A DNA stretch of 64,000 nt from UBA7985 sp965661545 (lineage in GTDB: Bacteria; Pseudomonadota; Alphaproteobacteria; UBA7985), in assembly GCA_965661545.1 (NCBI GenBank), contig CBFIEF010000006.1:51020-115019 (forward strand), written 5' to 3'. The notes beneath the pieces are model-generated. The model ran no database searches, was not told the DNA's origin, and saw nothing but the letters and a program-made list of their open reading frames with translations. The translations under genes and the position numbers were made by a program. Below are positions 56,833-64,000 of this stretch, piece by piece (the first letter of the stretch is position 1; each line of letters starts with the position of its first letter).

Positions 56833-57291
56833 ATGGCCTTTTCGTCAAAACAAACATCGGGACGCATCAGACGCAGGCGCTATCGCCCACTCTCTGAGAT
56901 CAACGTTACCCCGTTTGTGGACGTGATGTTGGTTTTGCTGGTTGTCTTTATGGTCACGGCGCCCTTGCTCACCATCGGCATTCCGCTGGATTTGCCCAAG
57001 AGCGATCAGACGTCTGCCGACGATTCACTGGCTCTCAACGACACGGTAGAGGCCGTCACAATTACCATCGACGCTGATGGAAACTTGTTCCTGGGTGAAG
57101 ACCCAACGGAGTTTGACACCCTCATCAATGAAGTCTTGGCGCAGACAGGCGATAATCAGGATGTCGATATTCACGTGCGCGGCGCGCAGGGTGCAGACTA
57201 TGGCCTTGTTTGGAAGGTCATGAACGATCTGCACGTAGCGGGGTATTCGCGCCTCAGTCTGCTAGGGAGGCACGCGAGCGACGCTCGCTGA
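56833..57291 (+). CDS. tolR: TolR, Tol-Pal energising subunit
   Basis: ExbD/TolR family, 152 residues: a short cytoplasmic start, one membrane segment (INVTPFVDVMLVLLVVFMVTAPLL) containing the essential Asp, and a periplasmic domain. It lies 3 bp after tolQ. Its C-terminus (RLSLLGRHASDAR) extends into the region just before tolA. Confidence 0.95.
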   Translation: MAFSSKQTSGRIRRRRYRPLSEINVTPFVDVMLVLLVVFMVTAPLLTIGIPLDLPKSDQTSADDSLALNDTVEAVTITIDADGNLFLGEDPTEFDTLINEVLAQTGDNQDVDIHVRGAQGADYGLVWKVMNDLHVAGYSRLSLLGRHASDAR

Positions 57292-57299
57292 CGTTTGCC

Positions 57300-58412
57300 A
57301 TGGCGCAGAACAGTACAGCTTCTTCTCTCGCACCACGATCCAGCTTGTTCGGGCTCAAATTGCCGGCAGGCATTTCCACAGCGAGCGTTGTGTCTGTGGT
57401 CTTTCACGGAACAGTCATTGCTCTTGTGGGCAGCGGGTTGACCAGCGAGGGGCGCGCCAATCTCGAAACCCTGCCGATGCGTGTTGCTGTGGTTATCGAC
57501 GACACACCGCTGCCTGAGTCTTTGTCTCACGTGCTCGAAGAGCTCGACCTTGAGGATGGACGGACGCTGGAGGAAGTGGCCCAAGAAGAAGAGTTGCCTA
57601 TTCTGGAGCCAGCTCCGCCCGAAGACTTTGATCCGCTGTTCTTGCCCGACTCGTCTGAGTTCGAAGATTTGCCCGAGGGGCTTGAGGAGTTCGTTGACAC
57701 AGCTACTGTGAACTCAAACCTCAATGCCGATTTGACTGAGGGCATGATGTCCACAAATGCGGCTGGCGCATCCAACGACCAATCGCCGTTGCGAGAGCAA
57801 CTCGAGGCGTTGCAAGAGCAGGCGTCAGCCGACGCTCTCGCCGAAGAAAGCTCCGAACCTGAAGAAGCGCCCGAAGAAGGGGAGGAGGTCGCTGCGGCCC
57901 CTGAAGCACCCATCAACTACCCGCTGATCCCAAAGCCTCGACCACGTGCCGCGCCAGCCTATCGTGATGTTGCCGCCGAAGAGCAAGCAGCCGAAGAACA
58001 GGCTCAAATTGCAGCTGCAGTAGCAAGTGGTGAGGGGGACTCGCAGGGCGCGGTTTCGTCTGGAGAAGGGGATTCATCTTCAGGCGGCAATTCAACCGAT
58101 AAAACCGCTGCTGAGCAGGCTGCAACCCGTCATGCACAGACCTGTTTTGATCTGGACATTACCCTCAATCCTTTCGTCCGTTTCAGCAAGTCTTGGCAGG
58201 TTGCGTTCGTCGTGAGCTTTGATGTGGAGGGCACTCCCGTCAATGCGGTGGAGGGCAAAATCGCCTATCCCGCTGGCGCAACACAGGCGATGGTCGATGC
58301 GTTTGTGAGTAACATTAGGGAAACCATCTACACTTGTGATGGTTTTAAGAATCCTGAAGGCGATGAAGGTGTCCCCTTTGAGGTTGAGATTGTGTACCAG
58401 CCCGGGGCGTGA
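57300..58412 (+). CDS. tolA: TolA, periplasm-spanning Tol-Pal protein
   Basis: A 370-residue protein with a single N-terminal membrane segment (about 28-47) and a C-terminal domain that contacts TolB and Pal (ending TCFDLDITLNPFVRFSKSWQVAFVV, IRETIYTCDGF). The linker (about 60-260) is Glu/Ala-rich rather than Lys/Ala-rich as in E. coli, with runs such as LEDGRTLEEVAQEEE and EESSEPEEAPEEGEEV. The ATG at 57300 is chosen because a start further upstream would overlap tolR. It follows tolR by 8 bp. Confidence 0.88.
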   Translation: MAQNSTASSLAPRSSLFGLKLPAGISTASVVSVVFHGTVIALVGSGLTSEGRANLETLPMRVAVVIDDTPLPESLSHVLEELDLEDGRTLEEVAQEEELPILEPAPPEDFDPLFLPDSSEFEDLPEGLEEFVDTATVNSNLNADLTEGMMSTNAAGASNDQSPLREQLEALQEQASADALAEESSEPEEAPEEGEEVAAAPEAPINYPLIPKPRPRAAPAYRDVAAEEQAAEEQAQIAAAVASGEGDSQGAVSSGEGDSSSGGNSTDKTAAEQAATRHAQTCFDLDITLNPFVRFSKSWQVAFVVSFDVEGTPVNAVEGKIAYPAGATQAMVDAFVSNIRETIYTCDGFKNPEGDEGVPFEVEIVYQPGA

Positions 58413-58527
58413 AACAGGATCGCTTTTCCACCATAAATGTGACGCTCAAGACACAATTTCGCGAAACCTCTTTACCGGGCAGTTTTGGCCCCATTTCCGC
58501 CTAACTACCAGCGCTCTCGTAGCCGGT

Positions 58528-59850
58528 ATGCGAGCTTTCTTCCTAGCCTTAATTCTTGTCATCGTTGCCGCCGGAACAGCCAGCGCCCAATTCCGAATTG
58601 GAATTGGCGGTGGGGCCCGTTCGACCATGCCGATTGCGGTGCTCGAATTTGAGCCTGCGAACAGCGCGTCGGTGCAACATGCTCGAGACTTCACGAAAGT
58701 CGTCCGGCAGAACCTGCAGCATTCTGGAACGTTCTCCGTCGTGAACCCCAAGGAGTATCCGCAGGCGACCGGAGAGTTCCTGTCCCAACCGGATTGGCGC
58801 TCGTGGCGGAAGTCGGAAGCGAAGGTAATTGTGACCGGAGACGTGTCTGTTTCCGGCAGCACGGTTCAGGCAACCTACCACATATACTACGCCAAAAGCC
58901 GCACCCATAAGCTGAGCGAAGTGGCCGAAGTCCGGCTCTCGCAATGGCGTGAGCTGGCGCATTTCGTTTCTGATGTTGTTCATCTGAAAGTTGCGGGCAT
59001 CGATGGCCACTATGCGAGCCAGATTGTCTTTATTGCTGAAGACGGCAGTGCGACATCCCGGGTCAAGCGTCTCGCAATCATGGATCAGGATGGCCACAAT
59101 ATCCGCTACCTGTCCGACGGCAGCAGCATTGTACTGACCCCGCGGTTCTCGCCCGAAGGGGACGAGATCACCTACACGGAGATCAACAGTGGTCGCGTGC
59201 GGGTAATTTTGCGCCATTTGGTGACGGGACAACAAGAGGTGCTGGAGACCGCAGAGGGGACATCGACGTTCTCCCCGCGCTTCTCGCCCGATGGCCGGGG
59301 GATTGTCTATTCGCTCGCGCTCAACGGTAACACCGACATTTATTATATGGACTTGCAGACGCGGGCGCGGGAACGGCTCACCATGGATGCGAGTGCTGAA
59401 ACCTCGCCGTCCATCTCGCCAGATGGGCGCAAAGTGGCATTTGAAAGTGACCGGACCAGCGGTCAGCAAATCTACGTGCTGGACCGTCAAACCGGCAAAG
59501 TGAAGCGCATCTCCATTCAGGATCGCGCACGTTACGCCACACCGGTTTGGTCTCCTGATGGCCAATGGATTGCCTTTACCCGGATCAAGGACGGCGAGTT
59601 CGCCATTGGCATCATGCGTCCCGACGGTACGACTGAGCAGATCCTGGCTACAGGCTATGTGGTGGAGAGCCCTACTTGGTCGCCAAACAGCACGGCTTTG
59701 GCCTTTGCCCGGCAGGAGCGCCAGACTGGCGATGGAACAGTCAAAACGCGTATTTACGCAGTGGATCTGTTCGAGCGGCGCGAGTGGTCTTTGCCGACCA
59801 CCAGTGAAGCGTCAGACCCGGCGTGGTCGCCACGGCTAGCCCGCAACTAA
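58528..59850 (+). CDS. tolB: TolB, periplasmic beta-propeller
   Basis: Periplasmic Tol-Pal protein that binds Pal and TolA. The 440-residue form has a signal peptide (MRAFFLALILVIVAAGTASA, then QF). An N-terminal alpha/beta domain (about 30-165) is followed by a six-bladed propeller with WD-like repeats such as SPRFSPDGRGIVYS, SPSISPDGRKVAFES and TPVWSPDGQWIAF. The start is the ATG at 58528; an earlier in-frame start would overlap the end of tolA without adding similarity. Confidence 0.93.
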   Translation: MRAFFLALILVIVAAGTASAQFRIGIGGGARSTMPIAVLEFEPANSASVQHARDFTKVVRQNLQHSGTFSVVNPKEYPQATGEFLSQPDWRSWRKSEAKVIVTGDVSVSGSTVQATYHIYYAKSRTHKLSEVAEVRLSQWRELAHFVSDVVHLKVAGIDGHYASQIVFIAEDGSATSRVKRLAIMDQDGHNIRYLSDGSSIVLTPRFSPEGDEITYTEINSGRVRVILRHLVTGQQEVLETAEGTSTFSPRFSPDGRGIVYSLALNGNTDIYYMDLQTRARERLTMDASAETSPSISPDGRKVAFESDRTSGQQIYVLDRQTGKVKRISIQDRARYATPVWSPDGQWIAFTRIKDGEFAIGIMRPDGTTEQILATGYVVESPTWSPNSTALAFARQERQTGDGTVKTRIYAVDLFERREWSLPTTSEASDPAWSPRLARN

Positions 59851-60146
59851 AAGCTAGGTTTTGTTTTGCAATTTGCAGAATTTGTGCTTTTAACGCGCGG
59901 CATTCGCAGGTGATTCGCATTCAATCCCCTACAAATTTAGGGTTTCTGAGGATTAAAATCGCGTAATGCGAGAGTTTGTTCTATTTTTGCATTCAAAAGT
60001 GTGTCTTATAATCATTTTTCTTTGCCCTTGAAGGGTGAGTGGTGTAAAACCGCAACAGTCAATGAACGGGTTATACCGACTCCAGCGTTTTTTGGAGGAT
60101 TGTGACCCAATGAGTTCAGACAAATAATTTTGGAGTTTGGATTAAA
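59851..60146 (+). promoter_or_regulatory. tolB-pal intergenic region with a candidate promoter and leader
   Basis: A 296-bp gap, unusual within this tight cluster. A perfect TATAAT (60007-60012) lies 17 bp after a weak TTTTTG -35-like box, suggesting that pal has its own promoter. A short reading frame ATG-AGT-TCA-GAC-AAA-TAA (60110-60127) preceded by GGAGGA could encode a 5-residue leader peptide. The pal ribosome binding site TTGGAG follows. Confidence 0.45.
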
Positions 60147-60782
60147 ATGTTGAAACGGACCGCTATAGCGATATTTGCGCCTTTGGTCCTCGCAGCCTGC
60201 GACCCCGAAGTCCAGGCCGTAGAGCAGGATTTGGTTGTCGCCGAAACGACGACGACCCAGACCACTCCATACTACCAGCAACAAACTGTCCTCGGGCAGC
60301 AGGGCCAACTTGGTGTTGCCGGTCAGCAGTATGCCGCGATCACAGGGCAGTCCCCTTATGGTCTGAACAACCCGTACGGCGCGCAAATCAACGCATCGGC
60401 GCTTTCGCCGACCCAGTTCTCCAATGGACCTTCGCAGTCTGGCCTTCGTGCCGACGTGGGGGACCGGATTTTCTTCACAACCGACAGCAGCACTTTGGAT
60501 CCACGCGGGACAGGCGTTATTGATCAGTTGGGCGCCTGGATGCGGCAGTACCCGTCCACGCGTATTCGGATCGAAGGGCATGCGGACGAGCGTGGCACCC
60601 GCGATTACAACATTGCGCTGGGCGATAGCCGCGCCACGTCCATTCGAAATCGCTTGCTGCAGCTTGGGATCGCAAGCGACCGTTTGACGACAGTGTCGTA
60701 CGGTAAGGAACGTCCGGTTGCTTCGGGGTCGACGCCAACGGTTTGGGCGCAAAACCGCCGTGCGGTCTTTGTCGTTCTCTAA
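60147..60782 (+). CDS. pal: Peptidoglycan-associated lipoprotein Pal
   Basis: Outer-membrane lipoprotein binding peptidoglycan via an OmpA domain. Signal peptide with lipobox LAAC (VLAACDPEV). The mature N-terminal linker (about 20-110) is Gln/Tyr-rich. The OmpA domain (about 105-210) has FFTTDSSTLDPRG and GHADERGTRDYNIALGDSRATSIRNRL with the conserved Asp and Arg that hold diaminopimelate. Length 211 residues. A good terminator with a TTCG loop follows. Confidence 0.95.
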   Translation: MLKRTAIAIFAPLVLAACDPEVQAVEQDLVVAETTTTQTTPYYQQQTVLGQQGQLGVAGQQYAAITGQSPYGLNNPYGAQINASALSPTQFSNGPSQSGLRADVGDRIFFTTDSSTLDPRGTGVIDQLGAWMRQYPSTRIRIEGHADERGTRDYNIALGDSRATSIRNRLLQLGIASDRLTTVSYGKERPVASGSTPTVWAQNRRAVFVVL

Positions 60783-60817
60783 AGCGTTTCTTTCTCCAGA
60801 AGGTTAAGCATTGCGAA

Positions 60818-60841
60818 AAGGCCTCTTCGGGGGCCTTTTTT
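60818..60841 (+). terminator. Rho-independent terminator after pal
   Basis: AAGGCCTC (60818-60825), TTCG loop, then GGGGCCTT and a T-run (60836-60841); a stable UUCG tetraloop with one wobble pair. It separates pal from cpoB. Confidence 0.9.
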
Positions 60842-60937
60842 GTGTCCGTTTGTCAAAATTTTGGCATCTGCACACGGTAGGAATAAAACGAATTTTGCCG
60901 TACTAGATTGGCAAACAAATCTTAAGGCATTGCATTG

Positions 60938-62146
60938 ATGCGTTCGCGGTTCGGACTTGGCTTGAAAACACTCCTAGCAACAGCAGTTTTGATCTGCATC
61001 GCACTTCAGACTGCCCGCGCGCAGGATGAAGCGGCGGGAGACCAGCTGCTGCTTGAACTGCGTCAGGTGAGAACCGAGGTGGATTTCCTGCGGACCCAAG
61101 TTGAGACTGGCGGCGGCGTTGCCGACGTGCGGTTCAATGACTTGCAGCGCCGGATCGACAAGGTCCTCGAGGATGCCGCAGCCCTTGCCACCCAAGCCAG
61201 CACCGCGCAGCGAAAGGCCGAAACCGCCGTTCAGCGGGTTGAAGATCTCGAGGGCCAAGTATCGGTGATGCAAGCAAGCATCGACCAGATCGCAACGCGC
61301 TTGGCGAGCTTGGAAGCCGATGCGGTCTTTGCGCTGGAACAAGAGGAAGAGCCAGCCGTGGATGAAGCCGCCGAGACGGAAAGCAGCGAAACGGCAGAGA
61401 CTGACGGGGTTTCTTCAGCTGCGCTTGAGACCCCGGTCCTGACCGAATTGTTGGACGCGGATGGCGTTCCCGTTCCTTTGCCAAAGGATCGCACCATCAT
61501 CGCGCCGCCAAGCCGAGAAGTGACAACAGAGGTCGAAATCGCTGATGCCACCGCTGAAGTGATCAACGTGCCACAAACAGAAGCGCCAACCTTGGCGGCC
61601 GTAGAGGGCGCGTCGCGCTTGGAGGGGGAATTGCCGATCTTCCCCAGTGCCCGCCCCGAGCCGCCCATACGCTCGATTAATCCTCCATCTCCGGAAGTTG
61701 TGGCAGCCGTCACTGGCACATTTGGCGACCTCGTGCCGGTTCCTGCGGCAAACAGCTCCCGGTCTTCCAGCACTACATCTGATTTCGATGTGGGCAAGCG
61801 ATCCTTTAATGCGGGCAATTATCTGGCGGCCATTGGCCCATTGCAGGGGCTGATTGATCAGGGTGAGATGGGGGCTCGTGCGGCGGAAGTGTCCTACATG
61901 CTGGGCACGTCGTTTCTGCGCACACAACAGTATACCTCGGCGATCCAAATCTTAGCCGTGGGCTTGCGGAACCACCCAAGTTCTCAGTTTGCCGGAACGT
62001 CGCTGGTGAATTTGGCGGATGCTTTGCAGGCCAATAACCAAGCAACGGAAAGCTGTCGGCTGCTGTCATTTGTACCGATCGAGTACCCAAATGACGCTCA
62101 AGCCATTTCGGACGCGAATTCTCGTGCTGTCCAATTCGGCTGCTGA
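60938..62146 (+). CDS. cpoB: CpoB/YbgF, Tol-Pal coordinator
   Basis: Periplasmic protein linking Tol-Pal to peptidoglycan synthesis at division. Signal peptide about 1-28 (AQTARA). The N-terminal coiled coil (about 32-125, RQVRTEVDFLRTQVETG) trimerises; a Pro/Glu-rich linker spans about 130-270; TPR motifs at about 285-402 (FNAGNYLAAIGPLQGLIDQG, GTSFLRTQQYTSAIQIL). The ATG at 60938 directly follows a TTG. Its 3' end overlaps the start of tilS by about 56 bp. Confidence 0.9.
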   Translation: MRSRFGLGLKTLLATAVLICIALQTARAQDEAAGDQLLLELRQVRTEVDFLRTQVETGGGVADVRFNDLQRRIDKVLEDAAALATQASTAQRKAETAVQRVEDLEGQVSVMQASIDQIATRLASLEADAVFALEQEEEPAVDEAAETESSETAETDGVSSAALETPVLTELLDADGVPVPLPKDRTIIAPPSREVTTEVEIADATAEVINVPQTEAPTLAAVEGASRLEGELPIFPSARPEPPIRSINPPSPEVVAAVTGTFGDLVPVPAANSSRSSSTTSDFDVGKRSFNAGNYLAAIGPLQGLIDQGEMGARAAEVSYMLGTSFLRTQQYTSAIQILAVGLRNHPSSQFAGTSLVNLADALQANNQATESCRLLSFVPIEYPNDAQAISDANSRAVQFGC

Positions 62147-63317
62147 TCGCTTCAGACGAGACCTAACACAACTTCCGCCGGCGCTGCCCGGCACCAAGTT
62201 GGGCTTAGCCGTGTCTGGCGGCCCTGACTCAACGGCTTTGAGCTGGTTGGCGCAGCGGGTTTTGGATGGCGTTGACCTGCGGGTCGCGATTGTCGACCAC
62301 GGTTTGCGTGGCGAGAGTGCCGCAGAAGCGGAGTTGGTCCGGGACCGCTTGCGGAGTATGGGTTTTGATCCCGAAATCCTCACCTGCGTTCCTCCGGCTG
62401 ATTTGAAATCTGGAAACAGGGCGGGGAAAATGGAATGGGCGCGCGGAGCGCGATACCACCATTTGCAGAAATGGGCGTCCGAGCACGGTATTCTCCGCAT
62501 CTGGCTGGGTCATCACGCTGATGATCAGCGGGAGACCATCGTCATGCGGCAGCAGCAGGGCGCGACGGGTGAGGGGCTGCGCGGCATGGATCCGGTGCGG
62601 GCTGAGTCCGCCGTGATTTTTGAGCGTCCGCTGTTGTCGTGGCTCAAGCAAGATTTGGTACAGCTCTGTGAAGATCAGGCGTTGCCCTTTGTCTCAGACC
62701 CAACAAACGCCGATCTGGGCACCCAGAGAGGCCGCTTGCGGGCAGAAGGGCTGGTAAACAGCGTTCCGGTAAAGCATGCGCCGCAGACCGGCCCCACCCA
62801 GACAGGCGCGATTGTTGCGCACTGCCTGGGCCACGCTTGGATCAAAAGGGACGTGTTGACCGCAGCGGAACTGAGATCTGTTTGCGCTTGGGTGCGCGGT
62901 GGCCACTACGCCCCATCCCGCGAACGGACATCGCGCGCGCTGCTGGGTTTAAAGATGTCCGAGCGGGCGACCTTGTTTGGTTGCGTGATCGAGCAGCGGT
63001 CCGAAAACTGGATTTTGATCGCCAGAGAAGCGCGACCGCAGAACCCCCTTCGCGCCAAACAGATGGAAACCGGCCAATGGCGCGTTGATGATCGATGGGT
63101 CGTCGACCGCGCAGACGGCGAATGGTCTTTCGTGGGTCAAGACGCCATAGAAGGGGCTTCGGATTTGGTTGTGCGGGCAACAGCCGCTTGCCTGCGTTGG
63201 AATGGCAATTTGCCGCGCTTTGAAAAAGAACGCCTGATTTGGCCAGACAATAGCGCGGTTTTTTGCCCCCGTCGGCCCTTGGTTTGGGGGTTTGGGCACA
63301 ATAAAAAAGCAGATTAG
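62091..63317 (+). CDS. tilS: tRNA(Ile)-lysidine synthase TilS
   Basis: Makes lysidine at C34 of tRNA(Ile) with ATP. PP-loop motif SGGPDSTAL at residues 42-50; IVDHGLRGESAAEAELV and WLGHHADDQRETIVMR follow; RPLLSWLKQDL and SDPTNAD are family motifs. About 408 residues from the ATG at 62091, which overlaps cpoB; a GTG at 62124 is an alternative. No strong ribosome binding site is visible, consistent with translational coupling to cpoB. ftsH follows 89 bp downstream. Confidence 0.9.
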   Translation: MTLKPFRTRILVLSNSAADRFRRDLTQLPPALPGTKLGLAVSGGPDSTALSWLAQRVLDGVDLRVAIVDHGLRGESAAEAELVRDRLRSMGFDPEILTCVPPADLKSGNRAGKMEWARGARYHHLQKWASEHGILRIWLGHHADDQRETIVMRQQQGATGEGLRGMDPVRAESAVIFERPLLSWLKQDLVQLCEDQALPFVSDPTNADLGTQRGRLRAEGLVNSVPVKHAPQTGPTQTGAIVAHCLGHAWIKRDVLTAAELRSVCAWVRGGHYAPSRERTSRALLGLKMSERATLFGCVIEQRSENWILIAREARPQNPLRAKQMETGQWRVDDRWVVDRADGEWSFVGQDAIEGASDLVVRATAACLRWNGNLPRFEKERLIWPDNSAVFCPRRPLVWGFGHNKKAD

Positions 63318-63406
63318 CATGCGCCGTAACGTCTCAAGCGTTGCATCGGCGGACTTGGGTCTTACATTGGAAGAGACAGAACTCCCCGCATGGGTAAGGA
63401 ACAAGC

Positions 63407-64000
63407 ATGAATATCGGTCGCAACGTCTTGATTTGGTTGGTGATACTCGTCATCGGCCTGGTGGTACTGCAAAGCCTCTTTGGTAACAGCATCACGAGCA
63501 ACAGCTCGAAAATTGCGATTTCGCAGTTTGAGGATCTGGTGGATCAGGGGCAGGTGACAGAAGTTGTCATCCAAGGAACAACGGCCAGTGGTGGCTCAGC
63601 GGCCGGTCGCCGCTTCACCGCAGAAATCCCGCCGGGTGGCATGGAGCTGTTCCTGAGCAAGATGGATTCATCCGGCATCACGTACGAATATTCACCCCCG
63701 AGCGGCTTTGCGTTTGGGCAACTGTTTGCGTATTTGCTGCCAATTTTGCTGCTGGTCGGTTTCTGGGTCTTCATGATGCGGCAGATGCAGGGTCGTGGCG
63801 GCGGCGGCATGGGCTTTGGTAAATCCAAGGCAAAGCTGCTGACCCAAGACATGCACCGCGCCATGTTCACTGACGTTGCCGGCGTCGAAGAGGCCAAGGC
63901 AGACGTGGAAGAGATCGTGGATTTCTTGCGCGACCCACAGAAATTCCAACGTCTGGGCGGCAAGATTCCCAAAGGCGTGCTGATGGTGGGCCCTCCGGGT
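63407..64000 (+). CDS. ftsH: ATP-dependent zinc metalloprotease FtsH, N-terminal part
   Basis: The first 198 codons are present; the gene runs off the right edge. Two membrane segments (about 7-23 and 106-125) enclose the periplasmic domain; then the AAA region begins with FTDVAGVEEAKADVEEIVDFLRDPQKF and the Walker A start VLMVGPPG at the edge. FtsH degrades unneeded membrane and regulatory proteins. The AAGGA site is 8 bases before the ATG. The zinc-binding HEXXH lies outside this window. It follows tilS, the usual alphaproteobacterial order. Confidence 0.95.
   Translation, partial: MNIGRNVLIWLVILVIGLVVLQSLFGNSITSNSSKIAISQFEDLVDQGQVTEVVIQGTTASGGSAAGRRFTAEIPPGGMELFLSKMDSSGITYEYSPPSGFAFGQLFAYLLPILLLVGFWVFMMRQMQGRGGGGMGFGKSKAKLLTQDMHRAMFTDVAGVEEAKADVEEIVDFLRDPQKFQRLGGKIPKGVLMVGPPG

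Noticed and set aside
1..64000. CRISPR arrays, insertion sequences and tRNA genes
   Set aside because: No regularly spaced repeats, transposase-like frames or cloverleaf-type sequences were recognised; tRNA absence was judged by eye only and a tRNA search could overturn it.

Overview
This 64 kb window is a chromosomal segment of a Gram-negative alphaproteobacterium. The evidence is the blocks ruvCAB-ybgC-tolQRAB-pal-cpoB-tilS-ftsH, hrcA-grpE next to rph-rdgB-hemW, and comM/gshB/yraN/rsmI. Together with betaine-homocysteine methyltransferase, MttB-like and dimethylglycine dehydrogenase-like genes, these suggest a marine-type Rhodobacterales or close relative (e.g. SAR116-like). The lineage is inferred from gene order and protein recognition; no rRNA gene is present. 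I see no tRNA gene, insertion sequence, integrase, phage structural gene or CRISPR array.

Layout. 1-9.6 kb, minus strand: 5' end of ispH, a frameshifted comM, an MFS transporter, gshB, a SirB1/TPR protein, yraN, rsmI, hemW, rdgB, rph and a TauD-like dioxygenase. 9.8-16.2 kb, plus strand: the heat-shock set hrcA-grpE-dnaK-dnaJ, then a DUF962 membrane protein and a membrane-anchored SRPBCC-like protein. 16.2-18.4 kb, minus: asd and leuB. 18.6-22.0 kb, plus: three small envelope proteins, a betaine-homocysteine methyltransferase and a degenerate lyase-superfamily protein. 22.0-24.6 kb, minus: fadH and dsbB. 24.7-32.0 kb, minus: a cluster of four exported proteins, two of them ending in Peptidase_S74 (endosialidase-type intramolecular chaperone) domains; this is the most unusual part of the window. 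32.6-34.6 kb: DUF1045, DUF1801 and a TIM-barrel epimerase. 35.8-43.3 kb: a pyrrolysine-free MttB homologue with two FAD/GcvT demethylase-type proteins, facing a LysR regulator across a perfect inverted repeat. 43.4-53.3 kb: housekeeping genes (polyprenyl synthase, dapB, yebC, galU, ymdB, fau, gluQ), small conserved proteins and a probable 6S RNA upstream of fau. 53.4-64.0 kb, plus: ruvCAB, ybgC, tolQRAB, pal, cpoB, tilS and the start of ftsH.

Functional links. ruvCAB resolves Holliday junctions, and Tol-Pal-CpoB couples outer-membrane constriction to division. The Bmt, MttB-like and DMGDH-like proteins suggest the cell demethylates betaines or methylated amines into homocysteine and folate one-carbon pools. 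The S74 cluster looks like a surface or adhesin system of unknown role. Protein functions are assigned by recognition of motifs and family-typical sequence, without database searches.
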